Numbered from the stretch's first letter, positions 9,266 through 18,013 are shown. The stretch is 64,000 nt of DNA from VXYL01 sp965203685 (GCA_965203685.1 OZ241908.1:806001-870000); one strand, 5' to 3'. Numbers and translations are program-made. The notes: generated by a model not told the origin, from the letters alone.

Positions 9266-9935
9266 CGGCCCGGCAAGCCGCTGTTGACGATCCCGCGGGC
9301 TTCGTGGCGGACCTCTCGCGCCGGGTGATCCTCGACGAGGTGCAACGCGTTCCGAACCTTTTCTCGTCGTTGAAACTGGCAATAGACCGCCGTCGCGAAC
9401 CGGGTCGCTTTCTGCTGACTGGGTCGTCGAATCTGCTGCTGTTGCCGACGCTCGCGGACTCGCTCGCGGGACGCATGCAGGTTCAGCGCCTGCATCCGCT
9501 GTCGCAATCGGAGTTGGCCCGGGGGACGCCTGAGTTCCTTGATCGGTTGTTCGAAGGCCGTTTCGAGACAGCCTACTGGCGAACCGCGAATTGCTCGGCC
9601 AACTTCTTGAGACGTTCGTACTCCAGGAGTTGCAAGCGCCGTGCCATGGACTCAAGCTCGCGTTCTTCCATTATCGGGACAAGGACAAGCAGGAAGTTGA
9701 CATCGTCGTCGAACGTGGCGGCGGCGCCTTGGCGGGTATCGAAGTCAAGGCGCGGGCGACGGTCAGGACCGACGACTTCCGCGGATTGCGCAAACTTCGC
9801 CGGGCCGAGCCGGACCGATTCGTTGCGGGCGTCGTGCTGTACGACGGCGAGACGTGCGCCAGCTTTGGCGAGGGCCTCCACGCCGTGCCGATCCGATTGC
9901 TTTGGGAGCCTGCTGCGGTCAGTCCCCCGCCTTAG
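9262..9935 (+). pseudogene. Remnant of AAA/DUF4143 ATP-binding protein
   Basis: Two pieces of one family are visible in different frames. Frame 1 (9262 to ~9580) reads EAARQAAVDDPAGF, then RRVILDEVQRVPNLF (Walker-B region), GRFLLTGSSNLL and LADSLAGRMQVQRL, which is the middle of an AAA_14 ATPase. Frame 2 (~9582-9935) reads NRELLGQLLETFVLQEL and FFHYRDKDKQEVDIVVERG, the nuclease-like C-terminus. The Walker A part is missing, and its loss coincides with the inverted repeat. The section between the pieces, roughly 200 residues in intact relatives, is deleted at ~9580. It cannot give a working protein. This fills most of the gene-free stretch 9177-9918. An intact but different relative lies at 16859. 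Confidence 0.85.
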
Positions 9936-10161
9936 CCTTCAGCGTCACCATCCAGGCTTCGATGTGATGCCGGGTCCAGGGGATGTCGAGCGCAACGAAG
10001 GCCAGGCCGAGCGGAAACATCCAGAAGCCGAGAATGGGCAGGAAGCCCAAGATCCCTCCGCCCATGAACAGGACGCCGACCACCGAGCGGATGCCGAATG
10101 GCACATGGTCGTCTCCCCACTTGAGGATGCGGTAGGTAATCTGCGCCAGGCGCCTGGCCAA
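9919..10161 (-). CDS. Small membrane protein, PGPGW-like
   Basis: 80-aa protein with two hydrophobic helices: GIRSVVGVLFMGGGILGFLP (residues ~23-42) and ILGFWMFPLGLAFVALDIP (~43-61), followed by a basic end. The pattern LGFLPILGFWMFPLGL resembles the PGPGW putative transmembrane family, whose function is unknown. The only available start codon after the upstream in-frame stop is a TTG at 10161, without a clear ribosome site, so the N-terminus is uncertain. It lies 66 bases downstream of the MBL-fold gene on the same strand and may be co-transcribed with it. Confidence 0.6.
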   Translation of the reverse strand: MARRLAQITYRILKWGDDHVPFGIRSVVGVLFMGGGILGFLPILGFWMFPLGLAFVALDIPWTRHHIEAWMVTLKAKAGD

Positions 10162-10227
10162 GTGATGTTCGCGATGCGGTGCGTCGATGGCGACGGCCCC
10201 TTTGGTTGCGTGACGGTACCCGGCCGG

Positions 10228-11361
10228 TCAGACCAGGATGGGCCGGTCGTCCGGTTCGTCGTGGCGGTCGGGGTGGGCCCGTCGTTCGAGGTCGGGATCG
10301 ACCGACAGGAAGCGGAACCGACCGTCTTCGTCGAGGGAGCGTTCGAGGCGATTCCGGTGCATCAGCAAGTGGCAATGAGCGATGGCCTCGCCAAGCGCCA
10401 TCATCATCTGCCGGGCGTCCAAGCGCCGCCTGAACAGTACCGGCAGGAGATCCTTGGCCGTTTGCGGCTCGACGCAGGTCTCCTCGATCGCCAGCATGCG
10501 GTCTTCGTGGTGGCTGATGAGATCCCGGAGCCGCTCGCGGACGCCGTAGAACGGCAGGTTGTGCGCCGGCAGCACGAACGTATCCGGTGGCGTATCGAGG
10601 AACTTGTCGTGCGACTCCATCCAGATCTTCAAGGGGTTGGCCTCGGGCTCGGTCGGATGGACGCTGACATTGGAGGTGATCCGGGGCAGGATCTGGTCGC
10701 CGGAGATCATCACGCTCAAGCTGTGGCAGTGTAGGCAGGCGTGTTCCGGCGAGTGGCCGGCCCCGACGACGACGTGCCAGTCGTGGCCGCCGATGGTCAG
10801 GATGTCGCCGTCCTCCAGGCGATGGAAGCCCATCGGCAAGGCGCTTGGCATGGTCATGGACGATGTCTGCGCGCGGGCGTTCTTTCGTGCGGGCTCGCGC
10901 TCCCGCCAGGCGTTCTGCATCCGCTCCATGTGGTCCGTGGGCATGCCGTAGCGGTGATAGAACTGTTCGCCCTGCCAACTCCCCTGCGACGATGAGAAGC
11001 CCATGGTGGTGTACGAGCGGGCTTGGTAGTACTCGGCCCGGGTCATGTACAGCGGACACCGGAAGTGGTTGACGATCATGCCGGCTTGGCCGATGTGGTC
11101 GGGATGCATGTGCGTGCAAATCACGCCCTTGACGGGCTTGCCGCCAAGTTCGTTGCTGAAGATGTCGTGCCAGAGCCCTTCGGTCTCCTGGTTGCCGAGG
11201 CCCGTGTCGACGACGAACCAGCCGTCGTGATCCTCGATGAGATACAGGTTGATGTGCGTGAGCGACCCGCCCATCGGCATCGTAAGCCAGCGTACGCCGT
11301 CGGCGACTTCCACCGTCGTGCCAGCCTTGGGGTGGGAGTCGTAGGGGTATTGGAGTGCCAT
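10228..11361 (-). CDS. MBL-fold metallo-hydrolase with C-terminal winged-helix-like extension
   Basis: 377-aa protein starting MALQYPYDSHPKAGTTVEV at the ATG at 11361; the open frame upstream is non-coding. The metal motif HMHPDH is at residues 84-89. GAGHSPEHACLHC and SGDQILPRITSNVS supply the further His and Asp ligands, and VLPAHNLPF the last His. After ~270 the chain RLRDLISHHEDRMLAIEE looks like the lactamase-associated helical domain (LACTB2-like) seen in thioesterase/hydrolase members. A hydrolase of thioesters or a related small ester is likely; the substrate is not certain. REP-like repeats occupy the region upstream of its start. Confidence 0.85.
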   Translation of the reverse strand: MALQYPYDSHPKAGTTVEVADGVRWLTMPMGGSLTHINLYLIEDHDGWFVVDTGLGNQETEGLWHDIFSNELGGKPVKGVICTHMHPDHIGQAGMIVNHFRCPLYMTRAEYYQARSYTTMGFSSSQGSWQGEQFYHRYGMPTDHMERMQNAWREREPARKNARAQTSSMTMPSALPMGFHRLEDGDILTIGGHDWHVVVGAGHSPEHACLHCHSLSVMISGDQILPRITSNVSVHPTEPEANPLKIWMESHDKFLDTPPDTFVLPAHNLPFYGVRERLRDLISHHEDRMLAIEETCVEPQTAKDLLPVLFRRRLDARQMMMALGEAIAHCHLLMHRNRLERSLDEDGRFRFLSVDPDLERRAHPDRHDEPDDRPILV

Positions 11362-11397
11362 GCGAATCAGTATACCCGACGGCATGTTGCGCTCTGA

Positions 11398-11485
11398 GAG
11401 CCCTCTCCCGGGGAGCGCGAGGGGCTTGCCCCTCGCATGAAAAGAGCCCTCAGCCGGGGAGCGCGAGGGGCTTGCCCCTCGCATG
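11398..11485 (+). repeat. Two REP-like palindromic elements (copies A1 and A2)
   Basis: Two 42-base copies, 11398-11439 and 11444-11485, are separated by four A's. Each ends in the hairpin GCGAGGGG-CTTG-CCCCTCGC, preceded by GGGGAGC. They differ only near the start (cctctcccg versus cctcagccg). The GGAG tetranucleotide at the foot of a stem-loop is how REP elements mobilised by TnpA-REP (RAYT) enzymes look. The same family recurs at 31347-31433 in reverse orientation and at 42633-42790. They sit between divergent genes, and no RAYT gene is in the window. Confidence 0.85.
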
Positions 11486-11528
11486 GGAGGTGTTGCGATG
11501 AACGCGCCTTGGGCTACCATCGCTGCCC

Positions 11529-12068
11529 ATGAAACGGCGCGACATGATTGCCGCAACGCCGGTTGCCGTCCTATCGGCGCGCATCCACGCGGCCCGCGCG
11601 ACCCGGCCCAACCGGCTGAAGCCGCAGGTGGACGACGTCCTCGTGCACGCCTTCGGCGGCAGCGCGGGCGAGCCCATTCGGCCTGCCGATTGGAACGGCG
11701 AGCGCCTTTTCGCGTTCCCGAAGGCGCCCGACGGCGTGGTCCGCGATGGCTCGCTGCACAACCAGTTGGCGATCGTTCGCCTGGACGAATCGGCGATGAC
11801 CGACAAGACCCGCGGGTTCGCCGCTGGCCCGTTCGTGGCCTATTCGGCGGCCTGCACGCACACCGGTTGCGAGGTGAGCGGCTGGTTGGCCGAGGAGCAG
11901 CACCTGGTCTGCCCGTGCCATGGCTCACAGTTCGATATCCACGACGCGGCCCGGGTCGCCGTTGGCCCGGCACCGAAGCCGCTCGCCATGCTGCCGATGG
12001 CCTTGGAGAACGACCGTTTCCGCGTGACTGGCGCATTCTCGCGGCGGGTCGGGCCGGAACCGCTCTGA
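11529..12068 (+). CDS. Exported Rieske [2Fe-2S] protein
   Basis: 179-aa protein. The N-terminus MKRRDMIAATPVAVLSA has a twin arginine followed by a hydrophobic stretch, fitting Tat export or a membrane anchor. The Rieske boxes are CTHTGC (ligands Cys109 and His111) and CPCHGS (ligands Cys128 and His131), with Cys114 and Cys130 placed for the usual disulfide. That disulfide type is typical of high-potential Rieske proteins of bc-type complexes rather than ring-hydroxylating dioxygenases. No cytochrome b or other bc1 gene is beside it, so it is a stand-alone periplasmic electron carrier with unknown partner. It may be co-transcribed with the PhyH gene 21 bases downstream. Confidence 0.87.
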   Translation: MKRRDMIAATPVAVLSARIHAARATRPNRLKPQVDDVLVHAFGGSAGEPIRPADWNGERLFAFPKAPDGVVRDGSLHNQLAIVRLDESAMTDKTRGFAAGPFVAYSAACTHTGCEVSGWLAEEQHLVCPCHGSQFDIHDAARVAVGPAPKPLAMLPMALENDRFRVTGAFSRRVGPEPL

Positions 12069-12089
12069 CACAACCCCGGGAGGGATGCG

Positions 12090-12950
12090 ATGCCGATCGC
12101 TTACGAGACCACCGAAGAGGCCAAGGAACTCAGACGCTACCTCTATGATCTCCATGGGGTTCTCGTTGTCGAGAACGTACTGAGCCCGGACCAGGTTGCC
12201 CAACTGAACGCGATCCTCGACGAGAAACTCCCGGAGTTTCCCGAGGACTGGCGCGACCGGGCCAAGAATGCGCCCCAAGGGCTCTACAACTTCTATCGCT
12301 TCGGGGCCGCTGGCGGGTCGCACGGGACACACGCGGGGTTCCTGGACTTCGGTCAGCCGTTCTGCGACCTCATGGACCACCCGCTCACCATGGAGATGAT
12401 GCGCACCCAACTCGGCGACTGTTTCCGCCTCGACCGGATCTTCGGCATGCGGATGCGCGAAGGGATGCCGAGTGGGCGACTGCACTCGGACTACGGGCCG
12501 TCGCATCCATTCACCGGCGCCAAGCCCGGCGAGTACTACCCGCAACCGGGTCACCAGGCACGGCACGGATTCGCCGTCGCTGCCTTCAACCTGACCGACA
12601 GCGGCCCGGAGACCGGCGGCTTGTGCTGCATTCCGGGCAGCCACAATACGCACATCCGGCTGCCGCAGTGCATCCGCGATGAACGGTTCGACGATGTGGT
12701 GCACGTGCCCACGGCGCCCGCCGGGAGCGTGACGTTCTTCACCGAAGCGGCCACGCACGGCACACGCCGCTGGACGGCGAACCACGAACGGCGCTCGTTG
12801 CTCTACAAGTACTGCGCATCGCAACTGGTCTGGTCACGGGCCAGGGTGCGGCCGCCGGAAGGCATCGAACTCACCGACCGCCAGCAACGCCTTCTCGAAG
12901 AGCCCGCCGGCGCCCACTGGTTCTTCGACTCCTTGTTCGACGACGGCTGA
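12090..12950 (+). CDS. Phytanoyl-CoA dioxygenase family (Fe(II)/2-oxoglutarate) protein
   Basis: 286-aa double-stranded-beta-helix oxygenase. The HxD part of the iron facial triad is HSD at residues 132-134. GGLCCIPGSHNTHI and FTEAATHGTRRW supply the distal His and an Arg for 2-oxoglutarate. Members hydroxylate or halogenate lipids and small metabolites; the substrate here is unknown. The ATG at 12090 follows GGGAGGG by a few bases. A second PhyH-type protein lies at 48567 and a TauD-type one at 41773, so the organism is rich in these oxygenases. Confidence 0.88.
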   Translation: MPIAYETTEEAKELRRYLYDLHGVLVVENVLSPDQVAQLNAILDEKLPEFPEDWRDRAKNAPQGLYNFYRFGAAGGSHGTHAGFLDFGQPFCDLMDHPLTMEMMRTQLGDCFRLDRIFGMRMREGMPSGRLHSDYGPSHPFTGAKPGEYYPQPGHQARHGFAVAAFNLTDSGPETGGLCCIPGSHNTHIRLPQCIRDERFDDVVHVPTAPAGSVTFFTEAATHGTRRWTANHERRSLLYKYCASQLVWSRARVRPPEGIELTDRQQRLLEEPAGAHWFFDSLFDDG

Positions 12951-12961
12951 CGAGTCCGCGC

Positions 12962-13627
12962 TTAGTCGGCGAGCGCCCGTTTCGTCAGCAGGCAAGCATT
13001 CCGCGCCCACGGGATGCCTGTCGGTCGAGTGATCTGGACGATCTTCAACCCGGACGGCGTCTCGAAAGTCTCCCGCCAGTATTCCCGCCCGGCGCGCGAT
13101 CGCGCGCATGCCCGATCAACGGGCTGCGCGTGGGCGCCGGTCTTCTCGCGCACGAACTCGGCCGCTCCTTTGTACAGGCAGAGCACGACACGGATACCCA
13201 GACCTTTGATGACCGCTTGGTGGAACGGCCAGCACAGGTCCACCAGCTCCCTCTGGTTGGCCGTGTGATGCGCTTGCCGGGAGCGTGTGAAAAACACGTC
13301 ACTTGCCGGGACACCTCGTAGGTCGAGACCGAGGCAGTCCGCCAACTCCTGCATCTCCAATTGCAGCGGCGCCTTCCCCCGCGCGTAGTATCTGCCGCCA
13401 GGCCTCCAGTCCTGGTCTAGGAACGCGCACCAGTCCTCCGCCTCGCGCCGCACCTGCTCGATATTCGACGCGACCGTTTCGCTCCGGTCTTCGGGATCCC
13501 CGCCGGGATTGAGTCCGAGGATGTAGAGATCGCGGGGGGCTGAAAAGGCGAGGCGTCCGGAGTGGAATGCCTTGCCGGACATGTGGAGCAGTCCAGGAGA
13601 AATCCGGCGGATGAACTCTTCGATCAA
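12962..13627 (-). CDS. Uracil-DNA-glycosylase-superfamily-like protein
   Basis: 221-aa protein. LYILGLNPGGDPED at residues ~34-47 resembles the GxNPG motif of the uracil-DNA-glycosylase-like fold, and VVLCLYKGAAEFV near 145 could be the second core strand. The canonical GQDPYH and HPSPLS motifs are absent, so glycosylase activity is not assured. The only start is a TTG at 13627, just after an in-frame stop. It is convergent with the PhyH gene and divergent from the AbrB gene at 13680. A stand-alone accessory gene of uncertain role. Confidence 0.5.
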   Translation of the reverse strand: MIEEFIRRISPGLLHMSGKAFHSGRLAFSAPRDLYILGLNPGGDPEDRSETVASNIEQVRREAEDWCAFLDQDWRPGGRYYARGKAPLQLEMQELADCLGLDLRGVPASDVFFTRSRQAHHTANQRELVDLCWPFHQAVIKGLGIRVVLCLYKGAAEFVREKTGAHAQPVDRACARSRAGREYWRETFETPSGLKIVQITRPTGIPWARNACLLTKRALAD

Positions 13628-13679
13628 GCTCGGTGGGCCTCAATTGACCACAGCTTGCCACCCATACTACGGTAGCGGC

Positions 13680-13946
13680 ATGGTCGTTACGATAGACAGC
13701 GTAGGCCGTCTTGTCGTGCCCAAGCCGCTTCGCGAGCAGTTCAACCTCACGCCGGGGTGTGAATTGGAAATCGAGGTGACTGGCGACAGGATCACCTTGC
13801 GTAGAGCGGACGCCCGATCGGCCCTAACCCGGAAGCTCGGCATTCTCGTGCACCATGGCACGACGCAGACTTCGTTGGATATCGGCGATTTCGTCCGCGC
13901 GGAACGCGAAGCGCGGCACTCGCGGATCGCCGGGAACACCGGCTGA
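13680..13946 (+). CDS. AbrB/MazE-type antitoxin
   Basis: 88-aa protein. Residues 1-43 (MVVTIDSVGRLVVPKPLREQ and onward to ITLRR) form the swapped-hairpin DNA-binding domain of AbrB/VapB-type antitoxins. The C-terminal part (LGILVHHGTTQTSLDI) would bind the toxin. The ATG at 13680 starts exactly at the domain; the longer open frame upstream has no homology. Such antitoxins repress their own operon and neutralise a PIN RNase encoded directly after them. Here only a decayed PIN fragment follows. Confidence 0.85.
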   Translation: MVVTIDSVGRLVVPKPLREQFNLTPGCELEIEVTGDRITLRRADARSALTRKLGILVHHGTTQTSLDIGDFVRAEREARHSRIAGNTG

Positions 13947-13984
13947 GTGTGCCCGCTGTTCCCACACGTTGGTCAAGGCGCTAG

Positions 13985-14172
13985 GTGCGCAGACAGGTCG
14001 CCTGCGGTGACCAGTGCGGACGCGATAGCCGGACTCGACTGACGCGAATCACTCTCTCGCCGGATGACTGCCGGGATGTACTCGGCGAGGTCGCCGGGCT
14101 CGGACTCCGCAGTCGTGCGGTCTACGACACGCTGCACGCCAGTTGCGCTCGCAAGAACAGGTCGACGTTAGA
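13985..14172 (+). pseudogene. Remnant of VapC-like PIN-domain toxin
   Basis: Directly after the antitoxin no intact toxin gene is found. One frame from ~14020 to ~14172 reads RLTRITLSPDDCRDVLGEV and GLGLRSRAVYDTLHASCARK. These match the middle and the conserved AVYDxLHAA helix of PIN RNases. The N-terminal half with the first catalytic Asp is absent or out of frame; both other frames hit stops by ~14040. The end overlaps the 3' end of the aldo/keto reductase gene on the other strand. The match rests on short motifs, so confidence is moderate. Confidence 0.45.
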
Positions 14173-15049
14173 CGCGGTCCGACACGCCCCGCACGAAAAG
14201 CGGCTCCGCGCCCAGCGCAAGACAGTCCGCCCGCAGCTCGTCATCGCTCGGCGCTGCCCCGGCGTTGGCCGCGGTCTCGAGGGTTGCGCGCAGGAGCGTG
14301 GTGTCGCTCGACGTGTTCAGGAAGGCGCTGGGCCTGGAAAGGACGAAGCGCACGGCGCGCTGCAACGCGGCGAGGTCGCGGATCGGTCGATACCAGGAGT
14401 GCCGCGGCTCGTCGTCGCCGTCCTGCCAGCGGCGGCGAGCGATGCTCTTGATGGTCTGGAAGGCGACATCGCGTTCCATGCACGTGGCGTGGAGTTCCTC
14501 GAAATCGTGGGCGTACTCCGGTTGCGCCAGCATTGCGAAGTTGCACGGCACGAGTACGGTGTCGAAGGGGAATCGGCGCAGGCTTTCAAGGTGCCTCTTG
14601 GGCGCAAACGTGCCGTGGCCAGTCACGCCAATGAACCGCACCAGTCCATCGTCGCGCGCGGCCACCAGGGCCTCGAGCGCGCCGCCAGGGCCCAATGCGA
14701 CCTCCTGTTCTTCGGCCTCGACCAGGTTGTGCAGTTGGATCAGGTCGACTTGGTCGACGCCCAGTCGGTCTAGTGATCGCGCCAAGCTCTCTCGCGCGCC
14801 CTTGGCGTCCCGCGCGCCGGTTTTCGTGGCGAGGAAGAAGCGGTCCCGGTGAGCCGCCATCCAAGGTGCGATGCGCAACTCGGAGTCGCCATAGCCGGCG
14901 GCCGTATCGATGTGGTTGACGCCGAATTCCAATAGCAGATCGAGCACCTCGTCCGCCTTCTCCTGGCGCATGGATCCGAGCGCTGCCGCCCCGAAGATCG
15001 TGCGGGTGCTCATGTGGCCCGTGCGGCCGAAGGGGATGCGCTCGATCAT
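14168..15049 (-). CDS. Aldo/keto reductase
   Basis: 293-aa (beta/alpha)8 NAD(P)H-dependent oxidoreductase. NHIDTAAGYGDSELRI near residue 50 carries the catalytic Asp and Tyr; FLATKTGARD near 74 carries the Lys. DQVDLIQLHN near 108 and RFVLSRPSAFLNTSS follow. The start is the ATG at 15049 with AGAGG upstream. Some AKR proteins of this branch have [4Fe-4S] extensions; no Cys cluster is present here. The substrate is unknown. It lies 86 bases downstream of the D-aminoacylase-like gene on the same strand, a possible two-gene unit. Confidence 0.88.
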   Translation of the reverse strand: MIERIPFGRTGHMSTRTIFGAAALGSMRQEKADEVLDLLLEFGVNHIDTAAGYGDSELRIAPWMAAHRDRFFLATKTGARDAKGARESLARSLDRLGVDQVDLIQLHNLVEAEEQEVALGPGGALEALVAARDDGLVRFIGVTGHGTFAPKRHLESLRRFPFDTVLVPCNFAMLAQPEYAHDFEELHATCMERDVAFQTIKSIARRRWQDGDDEPRHSWYRPIRDLAALQRAVRFVLSRPSAFLNTSSDTTLLRATLETAANAGAAPSDDELRADCLALGAEPLFVRGVSDRV

Positions 15050-15135
15050 GGTCAGCCTCTGTCCGGGGTGTTGCCCTGGCGCGGTCGAGCGCACTGTGCG
15101 GACCTCGCCCGCACAGTGCTTGGCATGCTCTCGAC

Positions 15136-16779
15136 CTACGCTTGGTGCCGCAGCACGTGTCCCGCGCGAGCCCCGGTGTGCTCGCCGTCCACCACGTTCA
15201 CCTCGCCGTTGACGATCGTCGTCTTGTAGCCCTTGGAACGCTGGATGTAGCGCGGCGCGCCGCCGGGGAAGTCATGCACCAGTTGCGGCTGGCACTCGAT
15301 GACGGCGTCGGCGTCGAACACGTTCACGTCGGCCCGCAGACCGGGTTTCAGCAGACCGCGGTCGGTCAGGCCGATCACGCGGGCCGGGCCCGAGGTGAGC
15401 CGGCGGATGCCTTCGCCCATGCTGTAGCGCCCAGCGTCGCGCACCCAGTGCGACAGCAGGAAGGTGGACCAGCCGGCATCCATGATCTGCGAGACGTGCG
15501 CGCCGGCATCGCCGAGACCGGGGAAGACGTGCTCGTGCTCGATCAGGTCGCCGAGAGCGTTCATGTTCGGCGCGAAGGCGCGGTAGTTGAAAAGGCCTAG
15601 GCCCTTGCTCTCCCGGGCCAGGCGCAGGAACGTCTCGCACCAGTGCTCGCCGGCTGCGTCCGACATCGTTTGCAGGCTGGCTTCCGGCCCAGCCGTGTAG
15701 TCCGGCGTCTCCGCCGTGCCGAGGTAGAACAGGTTCTTCACCGGCAGGCGCATCGCCTTGTCGCGCTTCGACTCCTCGACGAGCTTGGCGGCGAAGTCCG
15801 CGTTGCGGATCGCCTCCAGCCGCCCGGGAAGATCGAGCTTGCGGAGCGCGTCCCAAGTCTCGCCCGCCACCGGCAACCGGGACTGCATCCCGAACATGGA
15901 GCCAGAACTGCGAACGTGGGTGATCGCAGTGACATCCCCGGCTTCGGCGCGCAACTCCTCGAGGGCTTGCTTGCGCTCCAGTCCGGACTCCCCACCGGGG
16001 CCGGCGCCGTAGCTGAATAGCACGCGGCCATGGGTCGTGCTGGCGATTTGCTTCAAGACGTCGAAGTTGGCACCGACGGCCTGCATCAGGGCGTTGCGCG
16101 GTCCGACCGCCCTGCCGATCTCCACGAGTTCGGCGGGGTCCGCGAACGTGCCCGGCACGGAGCGTCCGTCGGGCAGCCGATGGGGTGCGTGGCGGTTGGT
16201 CGAGAAGCCGACGGCGCCGCGGTCGATGCTGTTGCCGACGATGTCGGCCATCTGTCGTCGCTCGTCGTCGCTCGCCTGCTCTTCGACGGCGCGCTCGCCC
16301 ATCACGTAGAAGCGCACGGCGCAGTGGCCCACCATGCCGGCGACGTTGATGCCGGGCTTGAGCCGCTCGATGGCGTCGAGATAGCCGCCGTAGTCCTCCC
16401 AGTCCCAGGGGAGCCCGGTGAGGATCGCGTTCTTCGGGATGTCCTCGACGGTCTCCATCATGCTCGCGAGGAGTTCCTGGTCGCTCGGCTTGCACGGCGC
16501 GAAGGTCACGCCGCAGTTGCCCATCAGGACGGTCGTCACGCCGTGCCAGCTCACGGGCGTGAGTGCCGGATCCCAGCCGATCTGCGCGTCCAAGTGCGTG
16601 TGCAGGTCGATGAAACCGGGCGTGACGGTCATGCCCTCGGCATCGATCTCCTGTCGTCCCTTGCCGCTCACTTCGCCGAGTTCCGCGATGCGTCCGTCGC
16701 TGATGGCGAGGTCGCCGTGTACCGGTTCCGCGCCGGTGCCGTCCACGAGGTCGCCGCCTCGGATTACGATATCGTGCAT
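15136..16779 (-). CDS. D-aminoacylase-like amidohydrolase
   Basis: 547-aa amidohydrolase-superfamily enzyme related to N-acyl-D-amino-acid deacylases. The first metal motif is FIDLHTHLDAQIGWDP (residues ~56-71). MGNCGVTFAPC carries the Cys typical of D-aminoacylases. GDAGAHVSQIMDAGW near 430 contains the catalytic Asp. The N-terminal MHDIVIRGGDLVDGTG is the usual beta-sandwich start. It should hydrolyse N-acyl-D-amino acids or related amides and carbamates in the cytoplasm. A second, clearly homologous but diverged enzyme is at 32934. It is encoded upstream of the aldo/keto reductase. Confidence 0.88.
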   Translation of the reverse strand: MHDIVIRGGDLVDGTGAEPVHGDLAISDGRIAELGEVSGKGRQEIDAEGMTVTPGFIDLHTHLDAQIGWDPALTPVSWHGVTTVLMGNCGVTFAPCKPSDQELLASMMETVEDIPKNAILTGLPWDWEDYGGYLDAIERLKPGINVAGMVGHCAVRFYVMGERAVEEQASDDERRQMADIVGNSIDRGAVGFSTNRHAPHRLPDGRSVPGTFADPAELVEIGRAVGPRNALMQAVGANFDVLKQIASTTHGRVLFSYGAGPGGESGLERKQALEELRAEAGDVTAITHVRSSGSMFGMQSRLPVAGETWDALRKLDLPGRLEAIRNADFAAKLVEESKRDKAMRLPVKNLFYLGTAETPDYTAGPEASLQTMSDAAGEHWCETFLRLARESKGLGLFNYRAFAPNMNALGDLIEHEHVFPGLGDAGAHVSQIMDAGWSTFLLSHWVRDAGRYSMGEGIRRLTSGPARVIGLTDRGLLKPGLRADVNVFDADAVIECQPQLVHDFPGGAPRYIQRSKGYKTTIVNGEVNVVDGEHTGARAGHVLRHQA

Positions 16780-16858
16780 TGGATTGCCCCTTCCCTTGAT
16801 TCCCTCTCAGGTTGGAACTTAGCGCAACGGTGGTGGCGTGGCCAGCGACATCGGGCTG

Positions 16859-18013
16859 CTAGTCGAGCGCTCGCTCCCAAAGCTGCTCCACAAACGCGCG
16901 GGCGGGCAAAATGTCGATGTCGTCGTCCGTTCGTCGCGCGCGGGTTTCCAAGCAGACGACCACGCGCTTGCCGACGGCAGGATGGTCCTGCCCCAGACTG
17001 CGCAGACCCTTGAGGTGCCTCGATGCGATCCTTGCGCTGGCCTTGGCCTCGACGGCCAGACGCATGTCGCCTACCACGAAGTCGACCTCGGTGCCGCTGG
17101 AAAGCCGCCAATAGGACAGGTTGTCGCCCCTGTCGGCGTAGTCGAGATAGGCGGATAGCTCGTGGAACACCCAGTTCTCGAATGCCCGTCCGTAGGCTAC
17201 CGATCCGGGCGATAGCCGCCCGCGTCGCGCCAAGCGATTCACGACGCCAACGTCGGAAAGGTAGAACTTGGGTGCGACAGTCACCCGTCGCTTCGGTTGT
17301 TTTCGGTAGGCGGGCAGCCAACGCCCGAGCAGCGTGTCCTCGAGGATGGCAAAGTACGACTTGGCCGTCGGGCCTGTCGCGCCGCAGTCGGTGCCGATGT
17401 TGGCGAAGTTGATCAGTTCGCCGTCGCTCAAGGCCGCGGCATCGAGGAAGCCCGAGAACACGGGCAGATTGCGCACCAGCCCCTCCGCAGCAACTTCCTC
17501 CTTCAGGTAGTCCGCCACGTAGGCGTCCAAGAGTCTGTCCGGTCGCCCGGACTCGAATATCCGCGGCAGGTAACCGTGGTTGAGCAGGCGGTCCAAGTCA
17601 AAGTCCGGGCCGATCTCGCTGGCTGTCAGGCCATGCAGCTCGTACCGGACTGCCCGTCCGCCGAGCAGGTTGGCCGCACCCCGGCGCACCTTGCGGGCGC
17701 TGGAGCCGCAAAGGGCGAAATGCAGGCCGCGGTTCTCCATCAGCCAGTGGACCTCGTCGAGAAGCGCTGGCACCTTCTGCACCTCGTCGATCACGATTTG
17801 CGTGCCAGGCTCGGCACCCGCGGCCTCGGTCTCTTGGCGCAGGTATTCCGGGTTCGTGGCGTAGCGGCGAAACTGGTCCGCTTGCAGGAGGTCGATCCAG
17901 CGGCAATGCCCGTAGCGGGCCTTGAGCAGCGTCGTCTTGCCGGCTTGCCGAGGCCCCCAAAGGAAGAAGGTCTCGGTTCCGGGTGGCGGCAATCGCAGGC
18001 TTCTTGTGAACAT
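16859..18013 (-). CDS. AAA_14/DUF4143 ATP-binding protein
   Basis: 384-aa protein of the widespread DUF4143 ATPase family. Walker A GPRQAGKT is at residues 20-27 and Walker B IVIDEVQKVP near 73. FALCGSSARKVRRGAANLL is the sensor region, and the DUF4143 wing with EVDFVVGDMRLAVEAKAS near 310 looks like a PD-(D/E)XK nuclease-type motif. The ATG at 18013 (MFTRSLRLPPPGTETFFLWG) matches the usual start of the family better than the TTG at 18040. Role unknown; these genes are mobile and often patchy. A second member at 9262 is broken. Confidence 0.87.
   Translation of the reverse strand: MFTRSLRLPPPGTETFFLWGPRQAGKTTLLKARYGHCRWIDLLQADQFRRYATNPEYLRQETEAAGAEPGTQIVIDEVQKVPALLDEVHWLMENRGLHFALCGSSARKVRRGAANLLGGRAVRYELHGLTASEIGPDFDLDRLLNHGYLPRIFESGRPDRLLDAYVADYLKEEVAAEGLVRNLPVFSGFLDAAALSDGELINFANIGTDCGATGPTAKSYFAILEDTLLGRWLPAYRKQPKRRVTVAPKFYLSDVGVVNRLARRGRLSPGSVAYGRAFENWVFHELSAYLDYADRGDNLSYWRLSSGTEVDFVVGDMRLAVEAKASARIASRHLKGLRSLGQDHPAVGKRVVVCLETRARRTDDDIDILPARAFVEQLWERALD

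Noticed and set aside
9304..10734. 476-codon plus-strand open frame
   Set aside because: Only its first ~90 codons resemble an ATPase. The rest is the antisense of the PGPGW-like and MBL-fold genes, so it is treated as a pseudogene fragment.
11362..12036. N-terminal extension of the MBL-fold gene at 10228
   Set aside because: The extension runs through REP-like repeats and antisense to the Rieske gene; conserved protein starts at the ATG at 11361.
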